Below are positions 16,658 to 25,776 of a stretch of 64,000 bases of DNA, in pieces. The notes under the pieces were generated by a model, which was not told the origin of the DNA, made no database searches, and was given only the letters and a program-made list of their open reading frames with translations. The stretch lies in NCBI GenBank assembly GCA_016707205.1, contig JADJHZ010000024.1:152501-216500 (forward strand). The letters are read 5' to 3'. The DNA is from Haliscomenobacter sp. (lineage in GTDB: Bacteria; Bacteroidota; Bacteroidia; Chitinophagales; Saprospiraceae). Positions within the stretch are counted from its first letter, which is position 1, and every line of letters starts with the position of its first letter. A program made the translations under genes and the position numbers.

Positions 16658-17203
16658 ATGTTTTGGAAACGCCTCCCGTGGGTGCTGATCCCAGGCCTGC
16701 TGGCTGTGGGTATTGACCGATGGACAAAAATCTGGGCGACGCAGCACCTGATGCATGCGTATCCCCGCTCGTATTGGAATGATTTTTTCCGCTTCCAGTA
16801 TGCCCTCAACGAAGGCGCCTTCCTCAGCCTGGGCTCTGGTATGCCTGAAAAGCTGCGTTATTGGTTGTTGGCCGTCATACCTGTGCTGGTGCTGGGCTAC
16901 ATCCTCGTACATGTATTCACCGGAAAACACCTCAACCGCTTTTCTCAGGCAGCTTTCGGTTTGATCCTGGGAGGAGGGGGAAGCAATATCTTCGACCGCA
17001 TCATGGAAGGGCATGTCGTTGACTTCATGAATATGGGCATTGGCCAGCTTCGGACCGGCATTTTCAATGTAGCGGATATGGCCATTATGGCAGGCCTGTT
17101 CATGCTGCTCCCTTCCGCGTTCCAGAAGCCAAAAACCGTTACGCAGGAGGAAATCTCTGCTCCGGCGGAAGAAACCCAACCGGAAGAACGTCCGGAGCAG
17201 TGA
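16658..17203 (+). CDS. lspA: Lipoprotein signal peptidase (signal peptidase II)
   Basis: The 181-residue membrane protein from the ATG at 16658 has four predicted membrane spans and the two catalytic aspartate motifs of LspA: GGGGSNIFDR and FNVADMAI. It also has the early DRWTKIWA and NEGAFLSLG motifs. It cleaves signal peptides of prolipoproteins in the inner membrane. A Glu/Pro-rich cytoplasmic tail of about 25 residues (AEETQPEERPEQ) follows the last span. The frame extends upstream into an 8-base tandem repeat; that part is not coding. The sodium symporter gene follows 58 bases later. Confidence 0.94.
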   Translation: MFWKRLPWVLIPGLLAVGIDRWTKIWATQHLMHAYPRSYWNDFFRFQYALNEGAFLSLGSGMPEKLRYWLLAVIPVLVLGYILVHVFTGKHLNRFSQAAFGLILGGGGSNIFDRIMEGHVVDFMNMGIGQLRTGIFNVADMAIMAGLFMLLPSAFQKPKTVTQEEISAPAEETQPEERPEQ

Positions 17204-17261
17204 AGCGGCAAGTCCAACTTCCTCTTGGTAGCTCTCTCTTTACCGCGTTAAACCTAACCTG

Positions 17262-18761
17262 ATGATCGAAACCCTCACTCCGGGATTAATCCTCGGCCTC
17301 ATTCTGGCCTATTTCTTAATGCTCATTGGAATTTCCTATTTCACTGGAAAAAAGAGCGACAGCGAATCATTCTTTCTTGCGGGCCGAAATGCCCCCTGGC
17401 TATTGGTAGCCGTCGGGATGATCGGCACCTCCATATCCGGAGTGACGTTTATTTCCACTCCCGGGGTTGTTGGAGGCGAAGGATTGAACAAAGATTTTTC
17501 GTACTTACAAGTCGTGCTGGGATATTTGGTGGGGTATTTTCTGATCGGGACCGTGCTTATGCCGCTATATTACCGCATGAAATTGACCACGATCTACACC
17601 TATCTGGAGTCCAGGTTCGGCGTTCTTTCCTATAAAACGGGGTCGGCGTATTTTCTGCTTTCCCGAACGATCGGCGCCGCTTTCCGGCTCTTTCTGGCAT
17701 CGTCTGTGATGCACGAGTTTGTCATTGGGCCGTTTGGGTTTCCTTTCTGGGCAACGGTACTGATCACCATCGGTCTGATCTGGACCTACACCTTCAAGGG
17801 CGGAATGAATACCATTATCTATACGGATACGCTACAGACCATGTTTTTGCTGGCTGCACTGGTGCTGACCATCGTCACGGTGGGCAATACCATGCAATTA
17901 GGTTTTGGAGAGACCTTTACGGCTGTTCGGGACAGTGAATATTCCCAGGCGTTTTTCTTCAAAGGCGGCTGGAGCGACCCCAACAACTTTTTCAAACAGT
18001 TTTTGAGCGGCGCCCTGATCACCCTGACGATGTCGGGTCTGGATCAGGACATTATGCAGAAGAACCTCTCTTGCCGCAACATCAAGGAAGCTCAGAAAAA
18101 TATGTTTGTGTTCTCCATTATCATGGTCATCACCAACATTCTCTTTCTCACCCTGGGCGCTATGTTGTATATCTACATTGGGCAGACCGGGCTGGAGGTT
18201 CCTTCCCAAACAGACCTCGTCTACCCTACCCTGGCGCTGAAGCATTTTGCGCCCATCGTGGGTATCTTTTTCATTCTGGGGATCACAGCGGCCACCTATG
18301 CCAGTTCGGACTCCGCGCTGGCGGCGCTTACCACGGCCTTTTGCGTCGATTTTTTGAACTTCCAGAAATGGGATGCGCCGGAAACCGTCAAGCGCAAACG
18401 CCGCACCCTGGTCCACCTCGGTTTTTCTTTATTGCTGTTCGTCCTTATTATCATTTTCAAACAACTGAATAACCAGGCCGTACTCAGCGCCCTGTTTACG
18501 GTAGCCGGATACACCTACGGGCCGCTGCTCGGTCTTTTTGCTTTCGGCATCCTCACCCGCAGGCAGGTTATGGACCGGTGGGTGCTTCCGGTGTGTATCG
18601 CCGCTCCTATCCTGACTTATGTCCTGGACAAAAATTCAACGGAGTGGTTTGCCGGGTTTACTTTTGGGTTCTTGGTTTTGCTGCTGAATGGGGTCATTAC
18701 CTTTATAGGGTTATGGGCAATTTCCCGGCCAAAACATACCGAAGTACCAGTTATTGCTTAA
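17262..18761 (+). CDS. Sodium:solute symporter (SSS family)
   Basis: The 499-residue protein has about 13 hydrophobic spans and SSS-family features: FFLAGRNAPWLLVAVGMIGT and SISGVTFISTPG near the first spans (sodium-site region), YLESRFGVLSYKTGSAYFLL, and GLDQDIMQKNLSCRN followed by ITAATYASSDSALAALTTAF. Members cotransport sugars, amino acids, nucleosides, sialic acid or iodide with sodium. Substrate cannot be deduced. The short cytoplasmic C terminus ends HTEVPVIA. It sits between lspA and efp and its stop overlaps a TAnnTTTG-like sequence at 18759. Confidence 0.92.
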   Translation: MIETLTPGLILGLILAYFLMLIGISYFTGKKSDSESFFLAGRNAPWLLVAVGMIGTSISGVTFISTPGVVGGEGLNKDFSYLQVVLGYLVGYFLIGTVLMPLYYRMKLTTIYTYLESRFGVLSYKTGSAYFLLSRTIGAAFRLFLASSVMHEFVIGPFGFPFWATVLITIGLIWTYTFKGGMNTIIYTDTLQTMFLLAALVLTIVTVGNTMQLGFGETFTAVRDSEYSQAFFFKGGWSDPNNFFKQFLSGALITLTMSGLDQDIMQKNLSCRNIKEAQKNMFVFSIIMVITNILFLTLGAMLYIYIGQTGLEVPSQTDLVYPTLALKHFAPIVGIFFILGITAATYASSDSALAALTTAFCVDFLNFQKWDAPETVKRKRRTLVHLGFSLLLFVLIIIFKQLNNQAVLSALFTVAGYTYGPLLGLFAFGILTRRQVMDRWVLPVCIAAPILTYVLDKNSTEWFAGFTFGFLVLLLNGVITFIGLWAISRPKHTEVPVIA

Positions 18762-18832
18762 TTTTGCGCCCGAAAAAGGAAAATTGCATGATGGGAAAAA
18801 CGTATGCAGCCATTACGGCCCGGATTATTTTC

Positions 18833-18840
18833 TAATTTTG
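18833..18840 (+). promoter_or_regulatory. -7 element for the efp-accB-accC operon
   Basis: TAATTTTG matches TAnnTTTG and ends 35 bases before the efp ATG. A second match (TAATTTTG, 18759-18766) overlaps the symporter stop codon. Neither has an obvious -33 TTTG. Confidence 0.5.
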
Positions 18841-18875
18841 CACTTCCATTTAACCCTACATAATCAAATTTTCCA

Positions 18876-19442
18876 ATGGCAACCACCGCAGACATTCGCA
18901 ACGGCCTTTGCATCGAACTGAACGACGATATTTTTTCTATTGTGGAATTCCAGCATTCGCAGGTAGGCCGCGGCGCCGCATTTGTGCGCACCCGCTTAAA
19001 AAGCCTGACGACCGGAAGAGTCCAGGAAATGACCTTTCCTTCAGGCCACAAAATCAACGAGGTACGCATTGAACGCAGAAAATTCCAATTCCTCTATTCC
19101 GATGAAATGGGCTACCATTTCATGAATAACGAAACCTATGACCAGGTCATGCTGGAGGAAGCGATGATCGACAACCCCAAGCTGCTGAAAGAAGGAATGG
19201 AAGTGGACATCCTGTTTCATGCAGCCAAAGAAATCCCGCTCATGCTGGAAATGCCGCAATGGGTCATCATGGAGGTGACTTATACGGAACCAGGCCTTAG
19301 GGGGGATACAGCCACCAATACCCTTAAGCCTGCTGTTGTGGAAACCGGAGCGGAAGTCAGGGTTCCCTTGTTTGTCAATCAGGGCGATTTTATTAAGATT
19401 GATTGCAGAACCGGCGCTTACCTCGAGCGTGCAAAAGCTTAA
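18876..19442 (+). CDS. efp: Translation elongation factor P
   Basis: The 188-residue protein has the three beta-barrel domains of EF-P. It starts MATTADIRNGLCIELNDD and contains FQHSQVGRGAAFVRTRLKSL, in which the residue normally modified at the tip of the first domain (K34 in E. coli EF-P) appears to be Gln/Val/Gly-region GRG rather than a PGKG lysine loop. The C-terminal motif VPLFVNQGDFIKIDCRTGAYLERA is typical. EF-P relieves ribosome stalling at polyproline. accB begins 2 bases after the stop, so the three genes efp, accB and accC form an operon, a frequent arrangement. Confidence 0.95.
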   Translation: MATTADIRNGLCIELNDDIFSIVEFQHSQVGRGAAFVRTRLKSLTTGRVQEMTFPSGHKINEVRIERRKFQFLYSDEMGYHFMNNETYDQVMLEEAMIDNPKLLKEGMEVDILFHAAKEIPLMLEMPQWVIMEVTYTEPGLRGDTATNTLKPAVVETGAEVRVPLFVNQGDFIKIDCRTGAYLERAKA

Positions 19443-19444
19443 CT

Positions 19445-19984
19445 ATGGACTTTAAGGAAATCCAAGAACTGCTCCGGCTTATTTCCAAGCTTGAGCTGAC
19501 CGAATTCAAACTCAAAGAAGGCGAATTCGAACTATCAGTAAGAACAAAGCATTTTTCCTCTTCCAAACAGGGCGTTGCGCCGGTTCCTGTCCCTGCGCCG
19601 GTGTTGCCGGTGGCTGCGGTTCCTGCGCCCAGCTTGGTTCCGCCCGCTCCTGCTCCTGCCGAGCCTGGCCCAGCGCCTGCTGCGCCAATGCCTCCGGCTC
19701 CAAAGGAGGCGCATGAAGCGCCCGCAAGCGACGAAAGCCAATACCTGACCATCAAATCGCCTATTGTCGGTACTTTTTACCGGTCTCCTACTCCCGACAA
19801 GCCGGCTTACGTCAAGGTTGGCGATAAGATCGAAGCCGGCGCCGTCGTGTGTATCGTCGAGGCCATGAAACTGTTCAATGAAATCGAATCCGACATTAGC
19901 GGCCGTATAATCAAGGTGCTCGTGGATGATGCCCAGCCGGTGGAATACGATCAGGTCCTTTACCTGGTAGATCCCAAGGGCTAA
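19445..19984 (+). CDS. accB: Biotin carboxyl carrier protein of acetyl-CoA carboxylase
   Basis: The 179-residue protein from the ATG at 19445 has an N-terminal helix MDFKEIQELLRLISKLE. A long Pro/Ala-rich swinging linker covers about residues 40-100. The C-terminal biotinyl domain has the biotin-accepting lysine in EAMKLFNEIE. It carries carboxybiotin between AccC and the carboxyltransferase in the first step of fatty-acid synthesis. The upstream frame extension overlaps efp and is not used. accC follows 13 bases later. Confidence 0.96.
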   Translation: MDFKEIQELLRLISKLELTEFKLKEGEFELSVRTKHFSSSKQGVAPVPVPAPVLPVAAVPAPSLVPPAPAPAEPGPAPAAPMPPAPKEAHEAPASDESQYLTIKSPIVGTFYRSPTPDKPAYVKVGDKIEAGAVVCIVEAMKLFNEIESDISGRIIKVLVDDAQPVEYDQVLYLVDPKG

Positions 19985-19997
19985 ATAAAACCAGGTT

Positions 19998-21338
19998 ATG
20001 TTCAACAAAATTCTTATCGCCAATCGCGGCGAGATTGCCCTGCGCGTCATTCGCACCTGCCGGGAGATGGGGATCAAAACCGTGGCGGTTTATTCCACCG
20101 CCGACCGGGAAAGCCTTCACGTCCGGTTTGCAGATGAAGCCGTTTGCATCGGCCCGCCTCAATCCTCCGAATCCTACCTCAGCATTCCCAGGATTATGGC
20201 GGCTGTGGAAATCACCAACGCCGATGCCATCCATCCCGGATATGGATTTCTTGCCGAAAACGCTGACTTCGCCGAAGTCTGCTCCGAATACGGGATCAAA
20301 TTCATCGGCCCGACTCCCGACCAGATCCGCAAAATGGGCGACAAGATCACGGCCAAGGAAACCATGATCAAAGCTAAGGTGCCCATCATTCCCGGCTCGG
20401 ACGGGCTTATCAGAGATACCAAGCACGGAAAAAAGATCGCCTCCGAGATCGGATATCCCGTCATCCTCAAAGCTACTGCCGGAGGCGGAGGCAAGGGGAT
20501 GCGCGTTGTTTGGGACGAAAAGGATTTTGAAACCGCCTGGAGTATGGCCCGACAGGAAGCCAAGGCCGCTTTCGGAAACGATGGCATCTATGTTGAAAAA
20601 TTCATCGAGGAGCCCCGCCACATCGAAATTCAGGTTGCTGGCGACCAGTTTGGCAAGGTCATTCACCTCTCCGAACGCGACTGCTCGATCCAGCGCCGGC
20701 ACCAAAAACTCATGGAGGAAACCCCTTCCCCGTTCATGACTCCCGAACTTCGGGACGCTATGGGCCAAGCCGCCATTCTCGCTGCAGAAGCCATTAACTA
20801 CGAAGGGGTTGGAACCGTCGAATTCCTCGTGGATAAATTCCGGAATTTCTACTTCATGGAAATGAACACCCGGATACAGGTAGAACACCCCGTCACGGAA
20901 GAGGTGACTGACCACGACCTGATCAAGGAGATGGTTAAAATTGCCGCCGGCGAACGCCTGCAGAGCGGGAACCTTTTCCCTTCCGGCCATGCCATTGAAT
21001 GCCGGATCAACGCCGAAGACGTCTACAACGGCTTCCGCCCAAGCCCGGGCAAGATCACCTCGTTCCATAGCTCCAAAGGCCATGGGGTACGCGTAGATAC
21101 GCACGTATACGCGGGATATACCATCCCGCCTTACTACGATTCTATGATCGCCAAGATCATTTGCCGCGCCCCAACCCGCAACGATTGCATTACCAAAATG
21201 GAACGCGCACTCGATGAGTTCATCATTGAGGGCATCAACACGACGGTACCATTCCACCAGAAACTCATGAAGGACGAGAATTTCAGGAAAGGGGATTACC
21301 ATACCGGGTTCCTGAATAACTTCAATATGAAGGACTAA
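19998..21338 (+). CDS. accC: Biotin carboxylase subunit of acetyl-CoA carboxylase
   Basis: The 446-residue protein is a complete biotin carboxylase. The N-terminal domain begins MFNKILIANRGEIALRVIRT. The ATP-grasp part has the glycine loop ATAGGGGKGMR, and the active-site stretches include EMNTRIQVEHPVTEEVT and AIECRINAED. It carboxylates biotin on AccB with bicarbonate and ATP. It forms the end of the efp-accB-accC operon. A large open frame on the opposite strand across this gene is a codon-bias shadow. Confidence 0.97.
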   Translation: MFNKILIANRGEIALRVIRTCREMGIKTVAVYSTADRESLHVRFADEAVCIGPPQSSESYLSIPRIMAAVEITNADAIHPGYGFLAENADFAEVCSEYGIKFIGPTPDQIRKMGDKITAKETMIKAKVPIIPGSDGLIRDTKHGKKIASEIGYPVILKATAGGGGKGMRVVWDEKDFETAWSMARQEAKAAFGNDGIYVEKFIEEPRHIEIQVAGDQFGKVIHLSERDCSIQRRHQKLMEETPSPFMTPELRDAMGQAAILAAEAINYEGVGTVEFLVDKFRNFYFMEMNTRIQVEHPVTEEVTDHDLIKEMVKIAAGERLQSGNLFPSGHAIECRINAEDVYNGFRPSPGKITSFHSSKGHGVRVDTHVYAGYTIPPYYDSMIAKIICRAPTRNDCITKMERALDEFIIEGINTTVPFHQKLMKDENFRKGDYHTGFLNNFNMKD

Positions 21339-21357
21339 ATCAGGCATTGCCCGCCCT

Positions 21358-23181
21358 ATGATCAACCGGAGTTTTTGGCGCCTTTTGGGATACCTGAAGG
21401 CATACCGGGCCAATGTCGCCCTCAGCATCCTGAGCAATGTCCTCATGGCGATGTTTACGGTATTGAGCATCCCATTGATCAGCCCCTTCCTCGAAATCAT
21501 ATTCCAGACGGAAGTCGCTCCGATGGACAAGCCGGAAGTGCGGCTCAGCGTCCAAAGCGCAGAACAGTACTTCAACTATTACCTCACCCAACTGATCCTG
21601 ACCCAAGGCCGGGACAAGGCCCTGCTTTTTGTATGCGGATCTATCCTCATCATTTTCTTTGCCAAAAACCTTTTTCGCTACCTGGCCATGTTTTTTATGG
21701 CCCCAACCCGCAATGGCATTACCCGGGATGTGCGCCAGCAGCTTTTTGACAAATTGCTCGTGCTTCCCCTGGCGTATTTCTCGGAAGAACGCAAAGGGGA
21801 TATCCTGTCCAGGATCACAGCCGATGTGCAGGAAATCGAATGGAGTATTCTCAACGTGTTGGAGGCAGTATTCCGGGAACCCATCATTATTGCCCTGAGC
21901 TTGTTGTTCATGATTTACATAAGCCCCTCGCTGACCGGGTTTGTCTTCGTGCTGATCATTTTTACCGCGATTGTCATTGGCGGAATAGGGCGGAGCCTGA
22001 AACGCAGTTCTTCTCAGGTGCAGCACCGGCTGGGGAATATGGTATCCGTCATCGAGGAAGCGCTGGGCGGATTGCGCATCATCAAAGGGTTCAATGCAGC
22101 CGGATACCAACGCGGTAAGTTTGCCGCAGAAAATAATGTCTACCGCCGGACGCTGACGCGCTTGCTATGGAGAAAGGACCTTTCCTCTCCGCTTTCGGAA
22201 TTTCTCGGGATCGCCGTAGTAACGGTCCTCCTTTGGTTTGGATCCAGACAGGTTTTTTCCGGGCAAATGGATGCGGGCGCCTTTTTTTCTTTTCTTTTTG
22301 CCTTTTACAACGTCATCGACCCCGCCAAATCCTTCTCCAAAGCGTTTTACGACATCCAGAAAGGTATCGCCGCCCTGGAGCGGGTCGAAATGATCCTCGA
22401 CGCGCCGATTTCCATCCAGGAAAAGCCCAACGCCGCTCCCCTCCCCTCGTTTGAACGCCAAATCGAATACCGCCACGTATCCTTTGCCTATCGCAAAGAC
22501 GATGGGCCCGTCCTTAATGACATCAACCTGATCATTCCCAAAGGGAAGATCATTGCCGTAGTAGGGCCTTCCGGCGCCGGCAAATCGACCCTGGCAGACC
22601 TGCTGCCTCGCTTCTTTGACGTCGATGAAGGAGGAATCTTTATCGACGGCGCCGACGTGCGGGATATCCGGCTCAACGACCTTAGAGCGCAAATGGGTAT
22701 TGTCACTCAGGAAGCCATCCTTTTTAACGATACCATTTTCAACAATATCGTGTTCGGACTAGAAAAAGCCAGCCAGGAAGCAGTTGAACAAGCGGCCCGG
22801 ATCGCTAACGCCCACGATTTCATCCTGGCGACCGAACAGGGCTACCAAACCAACATCGGCGACCGGGGTTCCAAGCTCAGCGGAGGGCAACGCCAAAGGC
22901 TTACGATCGCCCGGGCAATCCTCAAGAATCCGCCCATCCTGATCCTTGACGAAGCCACGTCCTCCCTGGACTCCGAGTCAGAAAAACTCGTACAAGAGGC
23001 CTTGATTCATTTGATGAAAGACCGCACTTCGATCGTGATCGCTCACCGGCTGTCGACCATCCAGCACGCGCACGAGATCATCGTGATGAAAGAAGGCCGG
23101 ATCATTCAACGAGGCGCCCATGCCGAACTCATGGAACAACCCGGAGAATACCAAAAATTAGTAGCGTTACAAGCCTTTTAG
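21358..23181 (+). CDS. ABC exporter, MsbA-like (fused membrane and ATPase domains)
   Basis: The 607-residue protein has a six-span type-IV exporter membrane domain (about 1-330) with the coupling-helix region LPLAYFSEERKGDILSRITADV. An ATPase domain follows with Walker A VVGPSGAGKST, Q-loop GIVTQEAILFNDTI, signature LSGGQRQRLTIARA, Walker B ILILDEATSSLD and the switch His in IAHRLSTIQ. It works as a homodimer, exporting lipid A-core, lipids or drugs. It starts 19 bases after accC. Annotation as MsbA-like is by general similarity; the substrate is not known. Confidence 0.92.
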   Translation: MINRSFWRLLGYLKAYRANVALSILSNVLMAMFTVLSIPLISPFLEIIFQTEVAPMDKPEVRLSVQSAEQYFNYYLTQLILTQGRDKALLFVCGSILIIFFAKNLFRYLAMFFMAPTRNGITRDVRQQLFDKLLVLPLAYFSEERKGDILSRITADVQEIEWSILNVLEAVFREPIIIALSLLFMIYISPSLTGFVFVLIIFTAIVIGGIGRSLKRSSSQVQHRLGNMVSVIEEALGGLRIIKGFNAAGYQRGKFAAENNVYRRTLTRLLWRKDLSSPLSEFLGIAVVTVLLWFGSRQVFSGQMDAGAFFSFLFAFYNVIDPAKSFSKAFYDIQKGIAALERVEMILDAPISIQEKPNAAPLPSFERQIEYRHVSFAYRKDDGPVLNDINLIIPKGKIIAVVGPSGAGKSTLADLLPRFFDVDEGGIFIDGADVRDIRLNDLRAQMGIVTQEAILFNDTIFNNIVFGLEKASQEAVEQAARIANAHDFILATEQGYQTNIGDRGSKLSGGQRQRLTIARAILKNPPILILDEATSSLDSESEKLVQEALIHLMKDRTSIVIAHRLSTIQHAHEIIVMKEGRIIQRGAHAELMEQPGEYQKLVALQAF

Positions 23182-23274
23182 CCTACCTTAACGGATTGGG
23201 GTTGGGATTTCCGCAAATTCCCCGCTAAATTCACCGTTGAAAACCGATTTCAAACCCAATACCATCGAAATACC

Positions 23275-24396
23275 TTGAAAAAAACGGCCTGGATCGGAGT
23301 TGTTCCTCTGCTTATGTTCCTTGCCCGGCCCCTTGCCGGACAACCCGTCATTTCCTCTTCCCAGCTTCCATCCAATGGCGATACGTTTTTTATGGCGGTA
23401 GACAAGCTCCCCGCCGGTATTCGCGTTCTTGCGCCCGGCCCCAACCAGCGTTGGGATTTCACCAGCCTGATGGCGCCTTTCTCCAGGCAATACGTTTGGA
23501 GGTCGGAATCCAAAGGCAAACCCGGAGCCCAATACCTGATCACACAGACCGAATCCCTTTCGGAAGCGCGCTTTCTCCGCACCAGCTCGGAAATTAAACT
23601 CTACGAAACTTACGGACAGGACCCATTCGGTTTGAGCCGCAAATCCCGTATGGTATATTCCCCTGCTTTGACGACGCTGAAACTCCCGCTTCGCTACCAG
23701 GACCACAGCATCCATCGCAGCAATCTGACCGTTACCGTAGCGGCAGGCGACCTATCCAATCTTTTTCTGCGCAAGCTCCCCTTCCAACCCGATTCCATCC
23801 GGCTGAAGGTGGCCATTGAACGCCGTACCGAAGCCGACGCCTGGGGCAAACTGATCATCCCCGGAGGGATCTACGACGTCGTCCGGCAGAAACAAACCGA
23901 AACCCGCACCATACAAATGGAGGCCAGAGTGGGTCAGCGCAAGTGGCAGAACATAACCGCCATTTCGCCCATGTCCGATCTCTTTCCCAACCCAAATTCC
24001 CTCGTCTATACGTTTTTTTCCAATAACGCGCTGGAGCCCATCGCCATAGTAACCATTGCCCCCAGGGATCAATCCGCAGAAAAAGTGGAATTCCGGGTTA
24101 CCGACTCTCAGGAGCTCCCCATGCTTACTTCCATGAAGGCCGACCTCTTCGCTTTCCCCAACCCAGCCATCGTCAACGTCCGGTTTGAGTTCTTCAATCT
24201 GCCTGCTGGCGACTACGAACTGAGCATATACAACCTGCTGGGCGTCCCTATTATCAAAAAACGCTACTTCATCTCCGGCAACCGCACAGAAAAAATGGAC
24301 ATTTCTGAATTGCGCAAAGGCACTTACCTCTATGCCCTGAAAGACGACCGGGGAAATACCCTCACCACCAAACGGCTGATCGTTATCCGGCCTTAA
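23275..24396 (+). CDS. Secreted protein with a type IX secretion (T9SS) sorting domain
   Basis: The 373-residue protein has a signal peptide (MKKTAWIGVVPLLMFLARPL, then AGQ). The middle (25-280) has no recognisable catalytic motif. The C-terminal domain of about 75 residues starts FAFPNPAIVNVRFEF, continues with YELSIYNLLGVPI, and ends KGTYLYALKDDRG and then TKRLIVIRP, which is the type A T9SS sorting domain. Such proteins cross the outer membrane and are attached to the surface or released. The start codon is TTG; no ATG is suitably placed and the signal peptide begins right there. Function beyond secretion is unknown. Confidence 0.85.
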   Translation: MKKTAWIGVVPLLMFLARPLAGQPVISSSQLPSNGDTFFMAVDKLPAGIRVLAPGPNQRWDFTSLMAPFSRQYVWRSESKGKPGAQYLITQTESLSEARFLRTSSEIKLYETYGQDPFGLSRKSRMVYSPALTTLKLPLRYQDHSIHRSNLTVTVAAGDLSNLFLRKLPFQPDSIRLKVAIERRTEADAWGKLIIPGGIYDVVRQKQTETRTIQMEARVGQRKWQNITAISPMSDLFPNPNSLVYTFFSNNALEPIAIVTIAPRDQSAEKVEFRVTDSQELPMLTSMKADLFAFPNPAIVNVRFEFFNLPAGDYELSIYNLLGVPIIKKRYFISGNRTEKMDISELRKGTYLYALKDDRGNTLTTKRLIVIRP

Positions 24397-24489
24397 TCCG
24401 TTTTTTTTCTATAGCCATAGGGGGATTGGACTATTGGGGACATCTTGTATGAAAACGCATCATTCTCCAACCCGAAAAATGGATCTGAC

Positions 24490-25059
24490 ATGAAGAACGT
24501 CTTGCTCGTCTTTTGTTTGCTTTCCTTCCTTCAGCCCCTTAGCGCCCAACGGGAAGAAACCCTTTTTGGCCGCAACCACCTGGACCTTACCGGGTTCTGG
24601 TATACCAACACCAATAACTTTTCCTTCTTTGAGGACGACACGGAGTACTTTTCCGGTGGAAGCGCGCTCTTCGAATTCAACAAAGACATCTTCCTTGGCT
24701 GGGGCTGGCAACGGATCTCCGGCGACGGGAGGCTTCCCAGCGATGGGAGCCGGTTTGACCTCAAACACAATGGCCTCATGATCGCTTATTCCCCCAATGC
24801 CGGCAAAGTAATCCATCCCCACTTCAGCGTGTATGGCGGATCGGGACGGTTTGACCTGGTCAACAGCGACCGCGAACGGATCTTTGCGTTTCAACCGGCT
24901 GCCGGACTGGAACTGAACGTTTTCCGCTGGTTCCGGCTGGGCCTCGAAGGAGGATACCGGTTCATTACCGACGTCGACACGCAGGGCGTGAGCAGTTCCG
25001 AACTATCTACTCCGTTTGCCCAGCTTCAGTTCCGCTTTGGCTATTCCTGGTGGGATTAG
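24490..25059 (+). CDS. Predicted outer-membrane beta-barrel protein
   Basis: The 189-residue protein from the ATG at 24490 has a signal peptide (MKNVLLVFCLLSFLQPLSAQ). Behind it are alternating-residue beta strands with aromatic girdles, for example FLGWGWQRISGDGR, HFSVYGGSGRFDLV and FRLGLEGGYRFITDVD, ending in FGYSWWD with a C-terminal aromatic residue typical of outer-membrane barrels. No family name is evident. It follows the T9SS cargo gene by 94 bases; a shared job is not shown. The in-frame extension to 24445 is not needed. Confidence 0.7.
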   Translation: MKNVLLVFCLLSFLQPLSAQREETLFGRNHLDLTGFWYTNTNNFSFFEDDTEYFSGGSALFEFNKDIFLGWGWQRISGDGRLPSDGSRFDLKHNGLMIAYSPNAGKVIHPHFSVYGGSGRFDLVNSDRERIFAFQPAAGLELNVFRWFRLGLEGGYRFITDVDTQGVSSSELSTPFAQLQFRFGYSWWD

Positions 25060-25094
25060 ATATAGGTAAAATCCGTTTGCTACAGAACTATATA

Positions 25095-25300
25095 TGTTCG
25101 CTGAAATCCTCAGATTTCGTGCGGAACTATCCGCCGGTCCCCTGACTCCTCTGTTCGCAGAAATCCTCAGATTTCGCGCGGAACTATCCGCCGGTCCCCT
25201 GACTCCTCTGTTCGCCGAAATCCTCAGATTTCGTGCGGAACTATCCGCCGGTCCCCTGACCGGCGTTCTCCAGACCGGAAGATAGTTCCGCACTGAATCT
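25095..25300. repeat. Three tandem 57-base repeats closing in a large inverted repeat
   Basis: Units start at 25095, 25152 and 25209 with a period of exactly 57 bases and only a few substitutions. Each holds a GAAATC/GATTTC hairpin. The last copy pairs with a unique downstream arm: 25226-25245 against 25281-25300, 18 of 20 bases, enclosing CGCCGGTC/GACCGGCG. Open frames on both strands through the repeat (19 codons per unit) are by-products of its period. It is not a CRISPR array: no spacers. Confidence 0.88.
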
Positions 25301-25360
25301 GGCCCCCGGCCTCGCGCCGGGACGGCGAACAGGATCAGGCCTGTTACTTAATGGTCGCAG

Positions 25361-25447
25361 TACTGGACATTTTCGTTTTCCGGGCATCCAGACCTTCCAG
25401 GTTTACCAAACCTGGAAGGTCTCGTTCCAAAAATATCCAGTAGTGTA
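25361..25447 (+). repeat. Dispersed palindromic element, copy A
   Basis: The core is a perfect 15-bp stem with arms 25390-25404 and 25408-25422 (AGACCTTCCAGGTTT) and a 3-base loop. Outer arms are TACTGGACAT at 25361-25370 and ATATCCAGTA at 25433-25442, one mismatch. Copies B (53284-53381) and C (63798-63900, reversed) share the same architecture. It is downstream of the barrel gene and ends at the stop of the minus-strand metal-binding lipoprotein gene. Confidence 0.9.
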
Positions 25448-25448
25448 C

Positions 25449-25745
25449 TTAATGGTTATGCCCTTCGTGACCTTCCTCTGAAGATTGGACATCGTCGTTT
25501 TTCACATAGTCCATGCCGCACTTCGGGCACTGGCCGGGCTGGTCGCTTCCGCTGCCCGGGCAATGCATTGGGCAGATATAGGCGGAGGTGTATTCCGGTC
25601 CGGATTTGTCGACCTCCGCTGCGGGCGTTTCCTGCTTGTCCGTAGAAGTGGTGTTTTGGTTGTGCCCTTCGTGTTTCCCTGCACAGGAACTGAAAATCAA
25701 CATAGCTCCGAGAGCCAGGGCGTAAACTGCTTTCTTTAAAACCAT
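25449..25745 (-). CDS. Heavy-metal-binding (YHS/HMBD-like) lipoprotein
   Basis: The 98-residue protein from the ATG at 25745 has a lipoprotein signal peptide ending in the lipobox LIFSSC-A. After a His/Asn-rich linker (HEGHNQN) comes a small metal-binding domain YICPMHCPGSGSDQPGQCPK plus CGMDYV, and a His-rich tail (EEGHEGHNH). The CPMH...CPKCGM pattern is the heavy-metal-binding domain found in copper efflux adaptors. It is the last gene of the cus-like operon and probably buffers copper in the periplasm. Confidence 0.87.
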   Translation of the reverse strand: MVLKKAVYALALGAMLIFSSCAGKHEGHNQNTTSTDKQETPAAEVDKSGPEYTSAYICPMHCPGSGSDQPGQCPKCGMDYVKNDDVQSSEEGHEGHNH

Positions 25746-25776
25746 GATCAATTGGGTGTTAAAATGAAAAAATGGA

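Noticed and set aside
19911..21575. Open frame of 554 codons on the minus strand
   Set aside because: It is antisense to accC and arises from the GC-biased third codon position. It has no protein-like motif, and accC is certain.
25095..25265. CRISPR array
   Set aside because: The repeats are directly adjacent with no spacers, too long and too few, and no cas genes are near.
25003..25293. Frames on both strands through the 57-base repeats (RGPADSSARNLRISAN units)
   Set aside because: They exist only because the period is a multiple of three and no stop occurs. No start or similarity supports them.
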